Assembly (NCBI RefSeq): GCF_017916325.1
Contig: NC_090171.1
Location: forward strand, 2,097,501-2,161,500
DNA: 64,000 nt
Direction: 5' to 3'
DNA from: Leishmania martiniquensis
Lineage: Eukaryota; Euglenozoa; Kinetoplastea; Trypanosomatida; Trypanosomatidae
Under the pieces are notes generated by a model. The model saw only the letters and a list, made by a program, of their open reading frames with translations, searched no databases and had not been told where the DNA came from. Of the stretch, positions 37,720 through 48,700 are shown piece after piece. Every line of letters begins with the position of its first letter. Positions within the stretch are counted from its first letter, which is position 1. The position numbers and the translations under genes were made by a program.

Positions 37720-39699
37720 CTACGAGTAAGGGGTAGTGTTTGAGGCCAGCACCAAGGGACAGGAGACGGCCTGGTAGCGCTCGGTGTCCATAGTAGGTAC
37801 TTCGAGGAAGGTCTGCGGCCGAACGTGGGATGGGGCGGCGAGCGCTGCTGCCTGCAGGATCGTGGGCCCCCTCTGCGGTCCCGACGAGGATCGTGGCACG
37901 ACGGCCTGCTGTTGATGCTGTACCGAGCTCACCAAATAGTAGTAAGCCGGCACCACCGCTGCACTGCGCGTGATAGAAAAGGGTGGCGGTGGTGGCGGCG
38001 GCGGCGTCAGTGACTCCAATCGCTGCGGCTGAGGAGGCGTCGAGATATTAGCCCAGTAAATGCCCGGTGCTGGGTTCCCTTGACCTATGGGTGGGTAGTG
38101 CACCTGCACCAAGGAGAGCGGCGATGTAGCTGGCGGTGCACTTGTGATGGTGTGGCTTGGGAGGGTAACTGGGTGTACATTCGGCGGCGGTTGTTGCTGC
38201 TGCGATAAGTACACGCATGGCGCAAGGGCGTAGCCCATCGCGCGGGGTTGCGTCGAGGTTTGGGTAACGTAGCTAGCCGGCGTAAGAGCCGCCACCGAGG
38301 GCGGCCACATGGAAGAGCCCGTGTACGTCGTCATCATACTTGGGGGAGTACCAAGTAGTTGGCCGGCCGGATGCTGCGGTTGCTGCTGCTGCTGAGAATG
38401 CAGAATCGATGGATTTGGCCGGCTCGCGGCGGGTGTCTGTGTGACGCCGCCACGGCTGCCTGGCCCGCCTTTGCCGCTTTGTCGTTCGCGGTGGTTTGCA
38501 ACCGCCGCGTAGAGCATCTCACTCAGCCCCACACCGGTGACTGCGCGTGTCAGGTCGAGCTCTTCATGGCGCTGCTCGCTTACGAAGCGGAACTCCACCG
38601 TCTCTGAGCGCAGGGGGTCGACGAGTGTGTTGCCAAGCTGCTCAAACTGTTGGGCTGACCATGGACACTGACCGCGATCACCACCGAGGTAGATGGTGAC
38701 GCAAGCAAAGTTCACCTGATACTCGGCTGACAGCGCGACCAACGGCTCGCTGCGGAGAATGCGGTGTACCACGGCCAGCGCGTCATTGCTGCGAAGTCGC
38801 GCAAAGTACACGCGTTTTTTGTCACGGTTCGTGCCGCGCCGAAGAACGCACGGAAGGCGGCGCAACCGTTGGTCCGACGGCAAGCCGCTGCGAGCCTTTT
38901 CGGCGTACATGGCCGTGGCTGCGATGAAGAAGCCACTCGAGTGTCCACCAACCACGGAGTTGCCGGCAGTGCGAACGACTCGCTCGCAGGACGGAGTGAA
39001 GGCCTGCCGAACTGCTGCTGGTGTCATCGAGTTTTGGCACTGGCGCATCACCTCGGCGAGGAGCGCGCTGACGTCCGCGACGATGGTGCCGATGTTCTCG
39101 CCGTGGATGCACTCGCACAGGACGAGTTCGCCAACCTTGAGTGTTGCACGCAGTGCCGGCGGCACAAAACACACACAGAACATTTTATCGAAGACAACGA
39201 GAACGTGGATGCGCTGTGACGAGTCATCTTTATCCACCGCTGCGGTGGCATAGGACTCTGACCCGTTAGCACTGACGATGGGATCTCGGTAATGTGCATC
39301 GGGTTTCGGTAGATCACAAGCGACGGCCTGAGCCTCCGCTGACGTCACAGTGTTGATGGCCGCTCCGGTGGCTTGTGCCACCGACACGGGGACATTGGGC
39401 TGCACTCCAGAAGAAGCACTGTTGCCGCACCCTTCGATGCGCACATCCCTATCCTTCGACGGCGACCTAGCCAATCCGTACTGCGGTGGGGGCGGAAGTG
39501 GTGTCTTATGAAGGTTTTCTGACTGCTGCTTGGAGTAGAAAGGCTGATGCTGCAGCTGCTGCGGCCCGCCTGACGTGTTGAGAGAAACTGTCGCAGAGGC
39601 GTCCGGGGTGCAGCTCTGGAATACCTGGGGAAGTGAGAAGGACATGGGCGCAGCGATGGTGCCCCGCACACTTTCCACGTCTGTCAAGGAAGCGTCCAT
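37720..39699 (-). CDS. PSP1-domain-like protein with Pro/Gln-rich tail
   Basis: A 659-aa protein. Residues about 165-375 resemble the PSP1 C-terminal domain: FVPPALRATLKVGELVLCE (179-197) followed by ENIGTIVADVS, and later VHRILRSEPL (311-320), EYQVNFACVTIYLGG (326-340) and FEQLGNTLVDPLR, which fits the order of the domain. The match to the signature DRKKLTFYY is weak. The N-terminal 160 residues and C-terminal 270 residues are low complexity, with Gln, Pro and Ser (QQQQPQHP, PPPPPPPPFS) and scattered aromatic residues. PSP1 proteins are numerous in Leishmania and several are RNA-associated (general knowledge); a role in mRNA control is an inference. The ATG at 39699 lies well inside an open frame, but upstream residues are non-conserved, and a clear CAG acceptor lies near 39835. 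Confidence 0.7.
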   Translation of the reverse strand: MDASLTDVESVRGTIAAPMSFSLPQVFQSCTPDASATVSLNTSGGPQQLQHQPFYSKQQSENLHKTPLPPPPQYGLARSPSKDRDVRIEGCGNSASSGVQPNVPVSVAQATGAAINTVTSAEAQAVACDLPKPDAHYRDPIVSANGSESYATAAVDKDDSSQRIHVLVVFDKMFCVCFVPPALRATLKVGELVLCECIHGENIGTIVADVSALLAEVMRQCQNSMTPAAVRQAFTPSCERVVRTAGNSVVGGHSSGFFIAATAMYAEKARSGLPSDQRLRRLPCVLRRGTNRDKKRVYFARLRSNDALAVVHRILRSEPLVALSAEYQVNFACVTIYLGGDRGQCPWSAQQFEQLGNTLVDPLRSETVEFRFVSEQRHEELDLTRAVTGVGLSEMLYAAVANHRERQSGKGGPGSRGGVTQTPAASRPNPSILHSQQQQQPQHPAGQLLGTPPSMMTTYTGSSMWPPSVAALTPASYVTQTSTQPRAMGYALAPCVYLSQQQQPPPNVHPVTLPSHTITSAPPATSPLSLVQVHYPPIGQGNPAPGIYWANISTPPQPQRLESLTPPPPPPPPFSITRSAAVVPAYYYLVSSVQHQQQAVVPRSSSGPQRGPTILQAAALAAPSHVRPQTFLEVPTMDTERYQAVSCPLVLASNTTPYS

Positions 39700-39832
39700 A
39701 CTAGGGGTGAGCACGTACACCGGCGGCCTTTTGGGGGGGGCGTATGTGTGTGCTATGCCTCCCCACCTGGTGCTCTTGCCTGATTCGATGGCCAACAGTG
39801 AGCGGAGAGCCCCCCTCCCCCTTTCTTTCCCC

Positions 39833-39862
39833 CTGCACAACGAAAAAAGTGAAGAACGGAAC
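39833..39862 (-). promoter_or_regulatory. Splice acceptor upstream of the PSP1-like gene
   Basis: Minus strand CTTCACTTTTTTCGTTGTGCAG; the AG lies close to 39834-39835 and would give a 5' UTR of roughly 135 nt ending at the ATG at 39699. Confidence 0.65.
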
Positions 39863-40946
39863 GCACCGAGAACTACAGCGTACCGAAGAAGAGCAAAGGT
39901 CGGCTGAACGAAAAAGGAATGCCACAGCGAAATGGACTGCTGGCCTTGACACAGATCTCCGCTATCACAACGTCCCTGCCGGACACGCTGAGAGAGAGGG
40001 GGGGTGCACAGCACGTGTGAAGAAGGCGCGCTGCTGGTCGCGTGAGAACCGCAATGATACGAAAGCGAGAAGAGGGAAACACCGAAAGAGCTACCACAAC
40101 GGCGCCGCACAGAGCATGAGAAGAATAAGCCCCAAGATGATGCGAGAGAGGGCGCGGACGAGAAGCAAAGAAGTAAGAAAAGATCGAACAACAGTATGCA
40201 CTGAGAATGATGGCCGTGGTGGTGCGCTAAAGGCGAATGGAGTCACTTGCAAATCTGAGAAAGGACACGTAAAGCGAATGAAAGCGAGAAAGTGAATAAG
40301 GACGAGGGAGGGAGGGATAGAGCGGTGCGCTGGAGGAGCGCCTGCGATTGCAGTTCTGCCACTCACAGCCAAGCCGACGAGAGGAAGAGAAGTCTAACAA
40401 ATAAGATGAGGGAGGTGGGCAAAGGAGAGAGAAAGAGAAGGCAAATCAGTCGCACACGCGAAGAGAAGGAGCAAGCGCAAGCAAAATGGTCGAGAGAAGC
40501 GAACGACGAACGGCAGCTGTGAAAATAAAAGACGCACTCGCTCTCACACGGCACACACAAACGCGCGCGCACACACACACAGAATGGAATGTGCGTGTAC
40601 TGAGGGGAGGGGGGTGGCAGAAAGACTCAGTGAGGGGGGAGTAAGCGGTAGAAGAAGAAAGGACGTAGCGGCACACGCACAACTTTGAATACAGACAGGA
40701 AAAAGTATGGAAGGAAGTGATGGTGGCTACGCAGAGGCAAAAAAAACAGAGAGAGACACTCACGCACAGAAGGCGGCTACACATACACACAAAAGCAAAG
40801 GAAAGAGATTGATTTCAATCAACTCTTCTTTATCCCTTTTCGCGTTGTTGTCTTTGTAGAGCCGGGACTTCTGCTTAGCGAGGAATGCGTATGCGCTGTT
40901 TTGGTACGTGAACAGACTCACACGTGCGATCACTGTGTCGGAAAGA

Positions 40947-40988
40947 ATATATATATATATATATATGTAGATGTATATGTGTATACAG
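40947..40988. repeat. (TA)n block 1 of 7
   Basis: About 20 bases of perfect TA alternation followed by GTAGATGTATATGTGTATAC. First of seven AT blocks spread through the gene-free region at intervals of about 0.7-1.4 kb. Confidence 0.8.
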
Positions 40989-41921
40989 ACAGACGCTCAC
41001 TAAATCGGCTGTTCTTACCAGTGAGCGTCACCGTCGCGTCACAGAGACTTGTCGGCTGCCGACTTTTTCGTGCCTTGAACGCGAAAAAGAAACAAGATTT
41101 GACAGAACCGTGCCGACCGCCACACGAGACGGTCACAGAGAGCAGCGGCGGGGGAAGCAGCAGCGGCACACAGACACACACACACACGCACGCAAACACG
41201 AGTGCGGCGCACGCGTGAAAGAAAGGGCAAGAGGAACGTGCGCTGAGTGTGCCAATGCGTGCAGAGGCAGCAGCGACAGCACCAGTGCGCAAAAATAGAC
41301 GAAGAGATTCGAAAGTGTTGGGGAGCGAAACGAGAAGAAGTACTGAGGGGCGGCGACGAGATGCTCAGGGACAGTGAAAATCAGTGAATCGGCCGAACGA
41401 GGAAAGGTCCAGTGGGGGTGGGGGTGCGGACGAAGGGATGCGAGAACGAATCAAAGTGCGCAGGTGCCTCACGAGTATGAGCGTGCACACACCCACGCCG
41501 CTAGCGATGTAATGCAAAATGACTTTGCTGGAAATGAAGAGGACAAAAAGACGAGTGGCGAACAGATGCTCGTCAGTGGACGAAGAACAGAAAAAAAAGA
41601 AAAGCGTTCCACACACAACAACGCGGAGGAACACACACACACACACACAAAACCAATGGGCGAAATGCAGAAGGCAAACAAACAGTGAAATAACGCCCGG
41701 CCACTCACACATGCGAACACACAGGCGCGGGAAAGAGGTAGCCCGTGACGCTGAGTGACGGATGAGAGAGAGAGAGGTGGGTGTGCGAGGGATCACCAAG
41801 CCCTACAAAGTAAATTTGAAGAAGGACAAGCAAAGCAACACACGAAGAGACTACGCCGAAACAAACAAACAAAGTTAACTGGCGTGCTTTCTCCCCCACC
41901 TCAATCAACCTTTCCCGTGCC

Positions 41922-41970
41922 GTATATGTATATATGTATGTATGTATATATATATATATACCGAGATATA
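41922..41970. repeat. (TA)n/(TATG)n block 2 of 7
   Basis: GTATATGTATATATGTATG followed by about 18 bases of TA alternation. It shares the GTATATGTATAT opening with block 5. Confidence 0.8.
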
Positions 41971-43302
41971 AAAAAGAAAAACACAGGAGGAGGGGCGACC
42001 GAGGGGTGGAAGGAAGTGGCAACAACGAAACGAGAAAAAAGCCTTCCAATGAGGAATCCAAAAGAAAAAGAACGGAGGAGATGAGGTGGGGCAGGCCTGG
42101 GGCGGCGGCCGGCGGGCCGGCAAGAACCGCTCTTCTAGGTCGAGCGCAAGGGAGAGAAAGAGAGCTCGGTGCAGCAGAGAAGGATAAAGGACACAATAAG
42201 AGGTGTTGAGGGTCGGGCACACTTCACAGCAGCGAAACAGCACCCCAACCCCCACCAGTGCGCAAAAAAAAAGAAAGCACCAGAGAAGGAAGCGGAAAAA
42301 AAACGATACGAACAAAAAAAAGCGTCCGTGGGCGGATCGAACCAAATGCCGCCCTTTGAGACTAAAATTTGTGGCGCCGCTAAGGATGATGTCGTGCGCG
42401 GCGGTAGAGAATGTGAGCTGCAAAAGGGTTCGGTGAGGGAGAGAGGAAGCGGTTCAGGGGCGGGCACAACCGATTCTCCCTCTTGACTGTGTGCTCCCTC
42501 TTCCTTTTTTCCCGTGGCGGCTGTTTCTGTTCCCTTTTCCCCGATGAGGAGGTGATCTCGCTCGTTCGCTCTTTTTTTTGCTTGTTGCTACACTCTCCAA
42601 CGCTCTGGTGCTCTCTTTAGAGAGTGATCGTGCGTGTCGTGGGAGAGGGAGGCTGGCGAAGAACGAAATTAAGAATATCCACCTTGCTGATGCGAGAAAA
42701 CACGCGCGTAGAGAGACCTGTAGGGGCCACGATACGACGAAGAGCACAGCGATGCGTCACCTATCGCTTCCGAGTTGGACGCAGCAGTAGCAGTACCAGC
42801 AATTCTGGCGGAAAGTGGTGATGAATGGAAGAAAACGTTCAAGAAAAAAAAGTACAGCGGAAATAAAAAATAGAGGGACGGATGCGTGGATCAATGCTAT
42901 GCTTTAACCGTCCACAAGGTCGCCACGAAGGAATTGCAGATGAAGGAGCGCGGAGATGAGAAACGGAATGAAGGAGAAAAAAGCAAAGGAGTCAACTTGC
43001 GGCTGCTCGATCGACTGTAGAGGAGTAAGGGGAAGTAGGTGAGGATTGGCGTGCGTATGGGGTGAGAGCGAAGGGGCTTCAGGGAACAGAGAGCGAAGCA
43101 GTGATGGGCGGCGGTAGAAAAGACAGAGCAATGAAATGAGAAAGCGCGCACACGCCCGAGGCCTCTTACAATCGGCGAAAACGGCAACGAGAAAAAAACA
43201 CACAAGAAGAAGTCTGCAATCAGCTTGCCAACGGTGCTCACAACAAAGGTCGCCTGGTGAAGAGGCAAGCAACGGAACAAAAAATTCTTCACCTGCGGGA
43301 CC

Positions 43303-43331
43303 TATAAATAAATAAATAAATATATATATAG
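43303..43331. repeat. (TAAA)n-(TA)n block 3 of 7
   Basis: Four TAAA-type units followed directly by TATATATATA, the same order as in block 7. Confidence 0.8.
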
Positions 43332-44531
43332 ATGGAGTGTACTTTGTGCAGGCTTATTGGAAGTTGACTTGGTTGTAAATGAAGACGCCGCTATCTGTTA
43401 GAATCCGTTTTCTCTCCTTCCCCTCTCGAGCTCCACGACGCCGAAGAGGGCGGGGAGGGGGAGGAGGTGGAGAAGAGAAAGGCGATGAGGGCGAATACTG
43501 GAGTGTGCGATAGCGAAAAAGAACAAGAAGCTCCTCCCTCCTCACACACGCACACGCACAGACACACAAAACGAGAGCGCTTCACAGAAAGCTATAGGCA
43601 AGAGAAAACCGAAAAAAAAAAACAGCGATGAAAGAGAGACAACGGCTGGCACAGTCTTTTCTTCAAGCGATCGGAGGGGAAGAGAACGCTGCACTGCGGC
43701 GAACGTGAAGGGGGACTAAGGGGGTGATAGAGGAGTCTCACGACTGGATGGCAAGCGCCCGTTTCTCTTTCTTTGTCGCCGCGCTCGCCTTTGTTGTTTC
43801 TGTGTGTGTGTGTGTTCACTACCAGTGGAGTCTTTTGCTTTTGTTTTCGAGAGAATATCCGGTGCAGGGGCGAAGGAGCGAGTCCGAAAGACAACCCTCT
43901 CACCCAAAAGGAAAAAGATCACGAAGAACGCAGAAAGGAATAAATGCGGGCACACATACAACAGGAAAGCCAATGAGTGAGCTTACGGGGCGGAAAAGAC
44001 TCTGATGCGCGCACAGACATGCAAAGAGGGGGGAAGGTGGCGGTGATGATGCTCGAGCACCAACACACAGAAACAAGAAAAACAAAAAAAACGAATAGGA
44101 TGAGAGAGGGAAGGGCCTCTTCGAGATGAGGGATGCACAGCAGCAGCAGCAGAGAGAGAGAGTAGACGTTTTCGTACCTTCTTCGTGTTTGAACGGGAAA
44201 AACGGGAAGAGGCGGCGGCGGTTGAAAAAAGAGTAGGCTGCGGTGGTCTAGCGGAAGCGCACAAAGCCTCCACGGCTTATTTGCTACGATGCCGATTGAG
44301 TTTCACTTCCTCCGGCTCCTCGCACCTAGTTGATTGTGCGCGTTTCAAGCGAAGTAGAAGAAAGCAGAAGAAACAAATATCATATGCACATACGTTCACA
44401 CTACCTCAACACACATAGAGAAGGCTGAGTAGGCCAGTTGAAGAGAGTGGAGCGGAAACCGAAAACACTGAGACAACAGCGCAAAGATGAAAACGAAGTT
44501 GAGTGAAACGAATACCTCACTCTGTAAAAGG

Positions 44532-44570
44532 GTATATATAGTAGAGATGTATAGATAGATATAGATATAC
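44532..44570. repeat. TA/GATA block 4 of 7
   Basis: TATATATA then degenerate ATAGATAGATATAGATATAC. Confidence 0.75.
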
Positions 44571-45714
44571 GTGCCGGTCTGTCGATAGAGCTGGACGGCA
44601 AGACGCAGATTCTCGTACACAGAGACACCACACCAGGTGTGTGGGCGTACGTTTCAGGAGTTGAAGGCCTCTTTTTGTGCTTGTATGATTTCACTTTGCC
44701 TTTCGCTGTCCCTGCGTTGTCGTTCCTCTCGGCGCTCGGCTGTTTTCCACGGAGGACAGCGGAGGAAACACACCCACACCTGCACACAAATAAACGGAAA
44801 ACAAATGCGCTACACAACAGCGATACTGACGACAAAGAAACGTTTGCGTGGGCGCTTAATAACAGAGGAGGAAAAAAACACCAACAAGAGAAGCGAAAGA
44901 AATAGAAAAAAACTCTGAGGGGAAGAAGAAAAAAGGAGAGCGGCGAAGCGAAGGTATCAATAGAGGCCGGTCCACCGACAAGAGAGAGCAAGGAAGCGAA
45001 CGCGCGAATCCGACATGCACAAGGGGGGATAAAGACGAAGGAGGGGAGGGTGAGGTGAACCTTCCGAAGAAATGGCAAAGTGAAGACCAGAAAAACTGCA
45101 GGAAGCCAGTTTGTGTGAATGCAAAAGGAAAGAAAATAATAGAAGACGAGGCCGGAAAAAAAAACGGACTACAAGGATGCGCTTCTACACGTGTGCTAGA
45201 GAAAAGGAGACACGGCCACCTGTACACGCGTCCTCGAGAGAGAAAAAGGGACGAGAGCAAGCAGACACGTGCAGATAAAGGGGCGAAGGTGGTGAAATGG
45301 CGACCTGCGACACAAGTGGTAGACTTTAGCGCAACGCACGTAGGACAACAGGGAGGGAGAGGGGATGCACAGATACACAGAGAGAGAGAGAAAACGAAAC
45401 AAAAAACGCAAAAAGCAGAACAGCGGGAGGTGGTTGATTAAGCGGTTTGGATGGAACAGGGCTGCCAACAGGGACACCAAGCCAGGTGCAACAGGGGCGG
45501 TAGAAAACCCCGCTATGCTGTCCTCCTTTGTCTGTCCTCTTTTTTTTTTCTCTTTTCCCTTTCGAATGTGTGCACGTGTGTATGCCTTTCAACAAGATCT
45601 TAGTAAAGGGCGGGCTGAGCAAGGGGGAGAGAAAGAAAGAGGGATTCAACAATAACCGAAAAAGCGAAAGGAGAGAAAAAAACGCACACTCACACACGGC
45701 GCAAATCTATGTCC

Positions 45715-45728
45715 GTATATGTATATAA
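45715..45728. repeat. TA block 5 of 7
   Basis: Short GTATATGTATATAA, the weakest of the set. Confidence 0.6.
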
Positions 45729-46470
45729 GAGACCTTTGGTGTTTTCACATTCACGCGCACAAAAACGCAGACACAGCAGCGCTCAGCCGCACTTCCCTCA
45801 GAAGCAGCGTGGTTGGTGGGAGAGAGGGGCGGGAGAGGGGGGAGAGCGCTATGCGTGCGAGGACGAAAAGCCAGGCAGCCAGTGAATCCCTGAAAAAAAA
45901 AGCGAGAACGAATAGCACCAGAGAGACGCTTCACGTCGTCCAAACACAAGCACACGCCGAGGTAGGCCAACGCCTACAGAGGACTCACAGGGGGCTGCAG
46001 AGAAAACCAGAAAGTCCGAACAAGATGTAGAGAAAAACGAGCAAAGGGGAAGGGGGAGATTGAAAAAAAAGCTGTCCTTGGAAAGGGGAGGGGAGGGGAC
46101 TGACAGCACGAGTGGAAAAGTCTGCGGCGATTGGTTCGGCACACACACACACACCTCGGCTCTCTTGGGGAAAGAGGAGGAGGGGGAGGAGGGGAGGCAG
46201 AAAGAGATCTTATTTGATAGCGTTACTGAAGGGTTCAAAGAGAGTGAGAAGGGAAAATGAAACGCACAATGACAAAGAAGGCAAAATGAAGAGGTGGAGG
46301 CGGATGAATGGAGAAGAGCGGAGAAGAGCGCTGATAATTCGACACGATAGAGTATGGGGTGGAAGACAATCTCAGTTAAATGAAACCCACGCGCACACAC
46401 AAACGTAAGGTAAAGGGAAGGAAAGATAAGGCGATCAGAGCGAAGAACCCAAAGAAAACCCAGCCTTGTC

Positions 46471-46500
46471 TAATATATATATATGTATAGAAAGATATAT
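46471..46500. repeat. TA block 6 of 7
   Basis: TAATATATATATATGTATAG followed by AAAGATATAT. Confidence 0.75.
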
Positions 46501-47169
46501 CAGGTCACTGACCGCGAGGCAGATAGAAGAGAGACCCAGAATCGGTTCCACGCGCTAACTAAGGGCGAGAGCGAGAGCGGTGGATGCCGTAGGGAATAGA
46601 GGTGTGCACGTATGTGTCAGGATTGGCAATGGCCACCGTGAAAAAGAGAGCGCACACACACTTACACAGAAAGGGAGGGGGATGACGAGAGTCGGTACAG
46701 TGGGGGGGCAGGAGAGGGAGTAGAGTAAGAGGGGAAATGACAAGCACTCGTGTTGATGCCTCAAAGGGTGAACACGCGTACAACCACTACGCAGAAAAAC
46801 GGAGATGTGACGTTGCAAAAGAGATGCTCTGTTGTGCGCGCGGTGATGATGACAAACTGGAACCAATCAATGAAAAGAGAGAGAGCAAACACAAAAAAAG
46901 CAAGCCGAAAAAAAAAGGATGGGTGCGAAAGAAGCACAAAAAAAAAGACACACACGTGCACACGCACGTCCAAAGACACAAACAGCAAAATAAGGCAAAA
47001 AGAATCCCCCCACAAAAGGACGGGAGGAGTGAGGCCTCTTTGTTCTTTTGGTTTGGTGTGCGTTTACTGATGCTGCCCGTCTCGTGCACAGCAAGAGCGG
47101 TGAAGCCAAGCAGCCTTTCAAGATGCGTGCAGTGCAACTCCAGAGATCTCCCTGCGCCGATCGCCGCCT

Positions 47170-47221
47170 TATAAATAAATAAACGAAATAGATGTATATA
47201 TATATATGTATATATATATAA
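47170..47221. repeat. (TAAA)n-(TA)n block 7 of 7
   Basis: ATAAATAAATAAAC, then two TA runs joined by GTA. It borders the skew-inverted segment that begins at about 47223. Confidence 0.8.
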
Positions 47222-48700
47222 GTTTTCCTTTTGCTTATGGTCTTCACGCTTTTCACGCTTTGCCTCCGTCGCTCTCGTTGTGACTTTCTTGCGATCCTTT
47301 CCTTTTGTCTGTAGCTCGCGGGTGGACGGTTGTCGGCTCCGTTCTCACCCTTCTGTTGCTGTACTTCGTTGAAGTATGATTTCTTTTTCTCTTTTTTTCC
47401 TTTTCCTTTGCCTTTTGGTTTGTTTGCTGTTTGCTTTGCTGATGAGAGCGAGCGAGAGAGCGTTGCTGCGCTCTTTCTCTGTTTCCTTTGTTCTTTTTTT
47501 TGCTCCGTATGTACCGGTCCGCGCAACAAAGGCGGCGCACGCTTCGTTTTTCTGGCCTGTATGCGCGTCTTCGGGTAAGCCGATGACGATAACTCAAAGA
47601 CAGAAACGTAAAAAGAAACGCCGCTTCGGCTGCCTTTCTCTCTGTGTCTTCTTCCCTTCTCTCTTTTTTTCTTTGAAAGTAAATAACCCCTCCTCCCCGT
47701 TCCGTTTGCGCTGGGGCTCGTGGGCGAGCTGGAAGAGGCGGTACACCGAAAAAAAGCAAACAACGCGCACCCTACCCCTCTAAACACGAACGTATTCGTG
47801 CTGGGCGCCTTTCGTTCTGTTCTGCAGACGCGCGTGTCTCGGTGGGCCCCAGCGATCTGAGAAAACACCAAAGATAGAACGGAGGAGGGCTGAGCGAGAG
47901 CACGCGCGGACACCAACAGAACGAAGAAAAGTAAAGACGGATCACCGTTCAAAACGACAGAGGAGAGAGTGAGGACGTGATGCATACACCGATGAAGAGA
48001 TGGGTCGGCGACTCCGGCGTCAGTGGGATGGATATCCTACGCGCACGTGTGCTTGCGTACTGCCTGCGCTTTACTCGTTGTTTCCGTTTGTCTCTTCTCT
48101 TTTCCGAGTGCTTATGTAGCGGCGGTGCGGTGCTGCAAGAAAAAAAAGTCTTGCCTTACACACGTTTGAGGCAGCACTCAGCGCCATAGTCCGGCCAAAA
48201 ATGACGGCGAGGAGAGGATCACAGAGAGAGGGAGAGAGGGAGGGAGGTGAAACGTTGTCCTCACGTAAGCAGAGAGACGCAGACCCGAGCCGCCCACAAC
48301 ACTCTCAATCCTATAAGTGTGCAGATATGGAAGGGGCTCGAGGAGGTGAGGGCGGGAGCAAGTTTTCTTTCTCTTCTTTCCTGTTCGAAAGACAAGACCA
48401 CTAGATGTGGCGGCTCGCTTTCGCTCTGTAGCGCCGTCACAGACGGACAACGCCGCATACTGGCGCGTACACAGACATAAAGGATTCATCGATTTTGAGA
48501 AAGTCAAAGCGGCAAAACGCAGCAGAGGGCAGCAGACGCGTTAAGGGAGCGGGGTGCGTGTGTGTTTGTGTGTGGGGGGGAGACAAAGCACCGAGGGCTG
48601 AGGAAAACCCAACAAAAAAAGAGGGTGACGAATACAAGGACGGCAACGACCATCCGAATTCCCGTCAGCTGCTGTACCTTGAGGAGATGCGCACGACCAT

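Larger units (their letters stand above)
39700..48700. other. 9-kb gene-free, purine-asymmetric region
   Basis: No credible gene in about 9 kb. The plus strand is purine-rich over most of it: by eye, the 60-base lines starting at 40141, 44881 and 46021 are about 77%, 85% and 77% purine. Simple-sequence blocks recur: (TA)n at seven places, (CA)n at 40568-40580, 41173-41190, 41631-41650 and 46139-46154, and (GT)n at 43801-43815. One sub-block, 47223-47790, has the opposite skew in part. If transcribed as usual it would hold the 3' UTR of the 317-aa gene and the 5' UTR of the PSP1-like gene. Frames of up to 372 codons here read as low-complexity noise. Confidence 0.65.

Noticed and set aside
42315..42400. 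B-box-like GGTTCGATCC on the minus strand followed by a T9 run
   Set aside because: The T-stem does not pair and no acceptor or anticodon stem can be drawn; taken as coincidence, though a pol III transcript cannot be excluded.
44230..44300. tRNA-like A-box (TGGTCTAGCGG) on the plus strand
   Set aside because: No B-box or cloverleaf pairing follows within a workable distance.
44401..45078. 225-codon minus-strand frame with hydrophobic stretches
   Set aside because: Pyrimidine-rich DNA on that strand yields Phe/Leu/Ser strings; frame runs through TA block 4, and nothing protein-like is preserved.
46867..47985. 372-codon minus-strand open frame in the gene-free region
   Set aside because: It reads as low-complexity Lys/Arg/Ser and Phe strings that follow the local base skew, crosses a (TA)n block as Tyr-Ile repeats, and has no domain or splice-site support.
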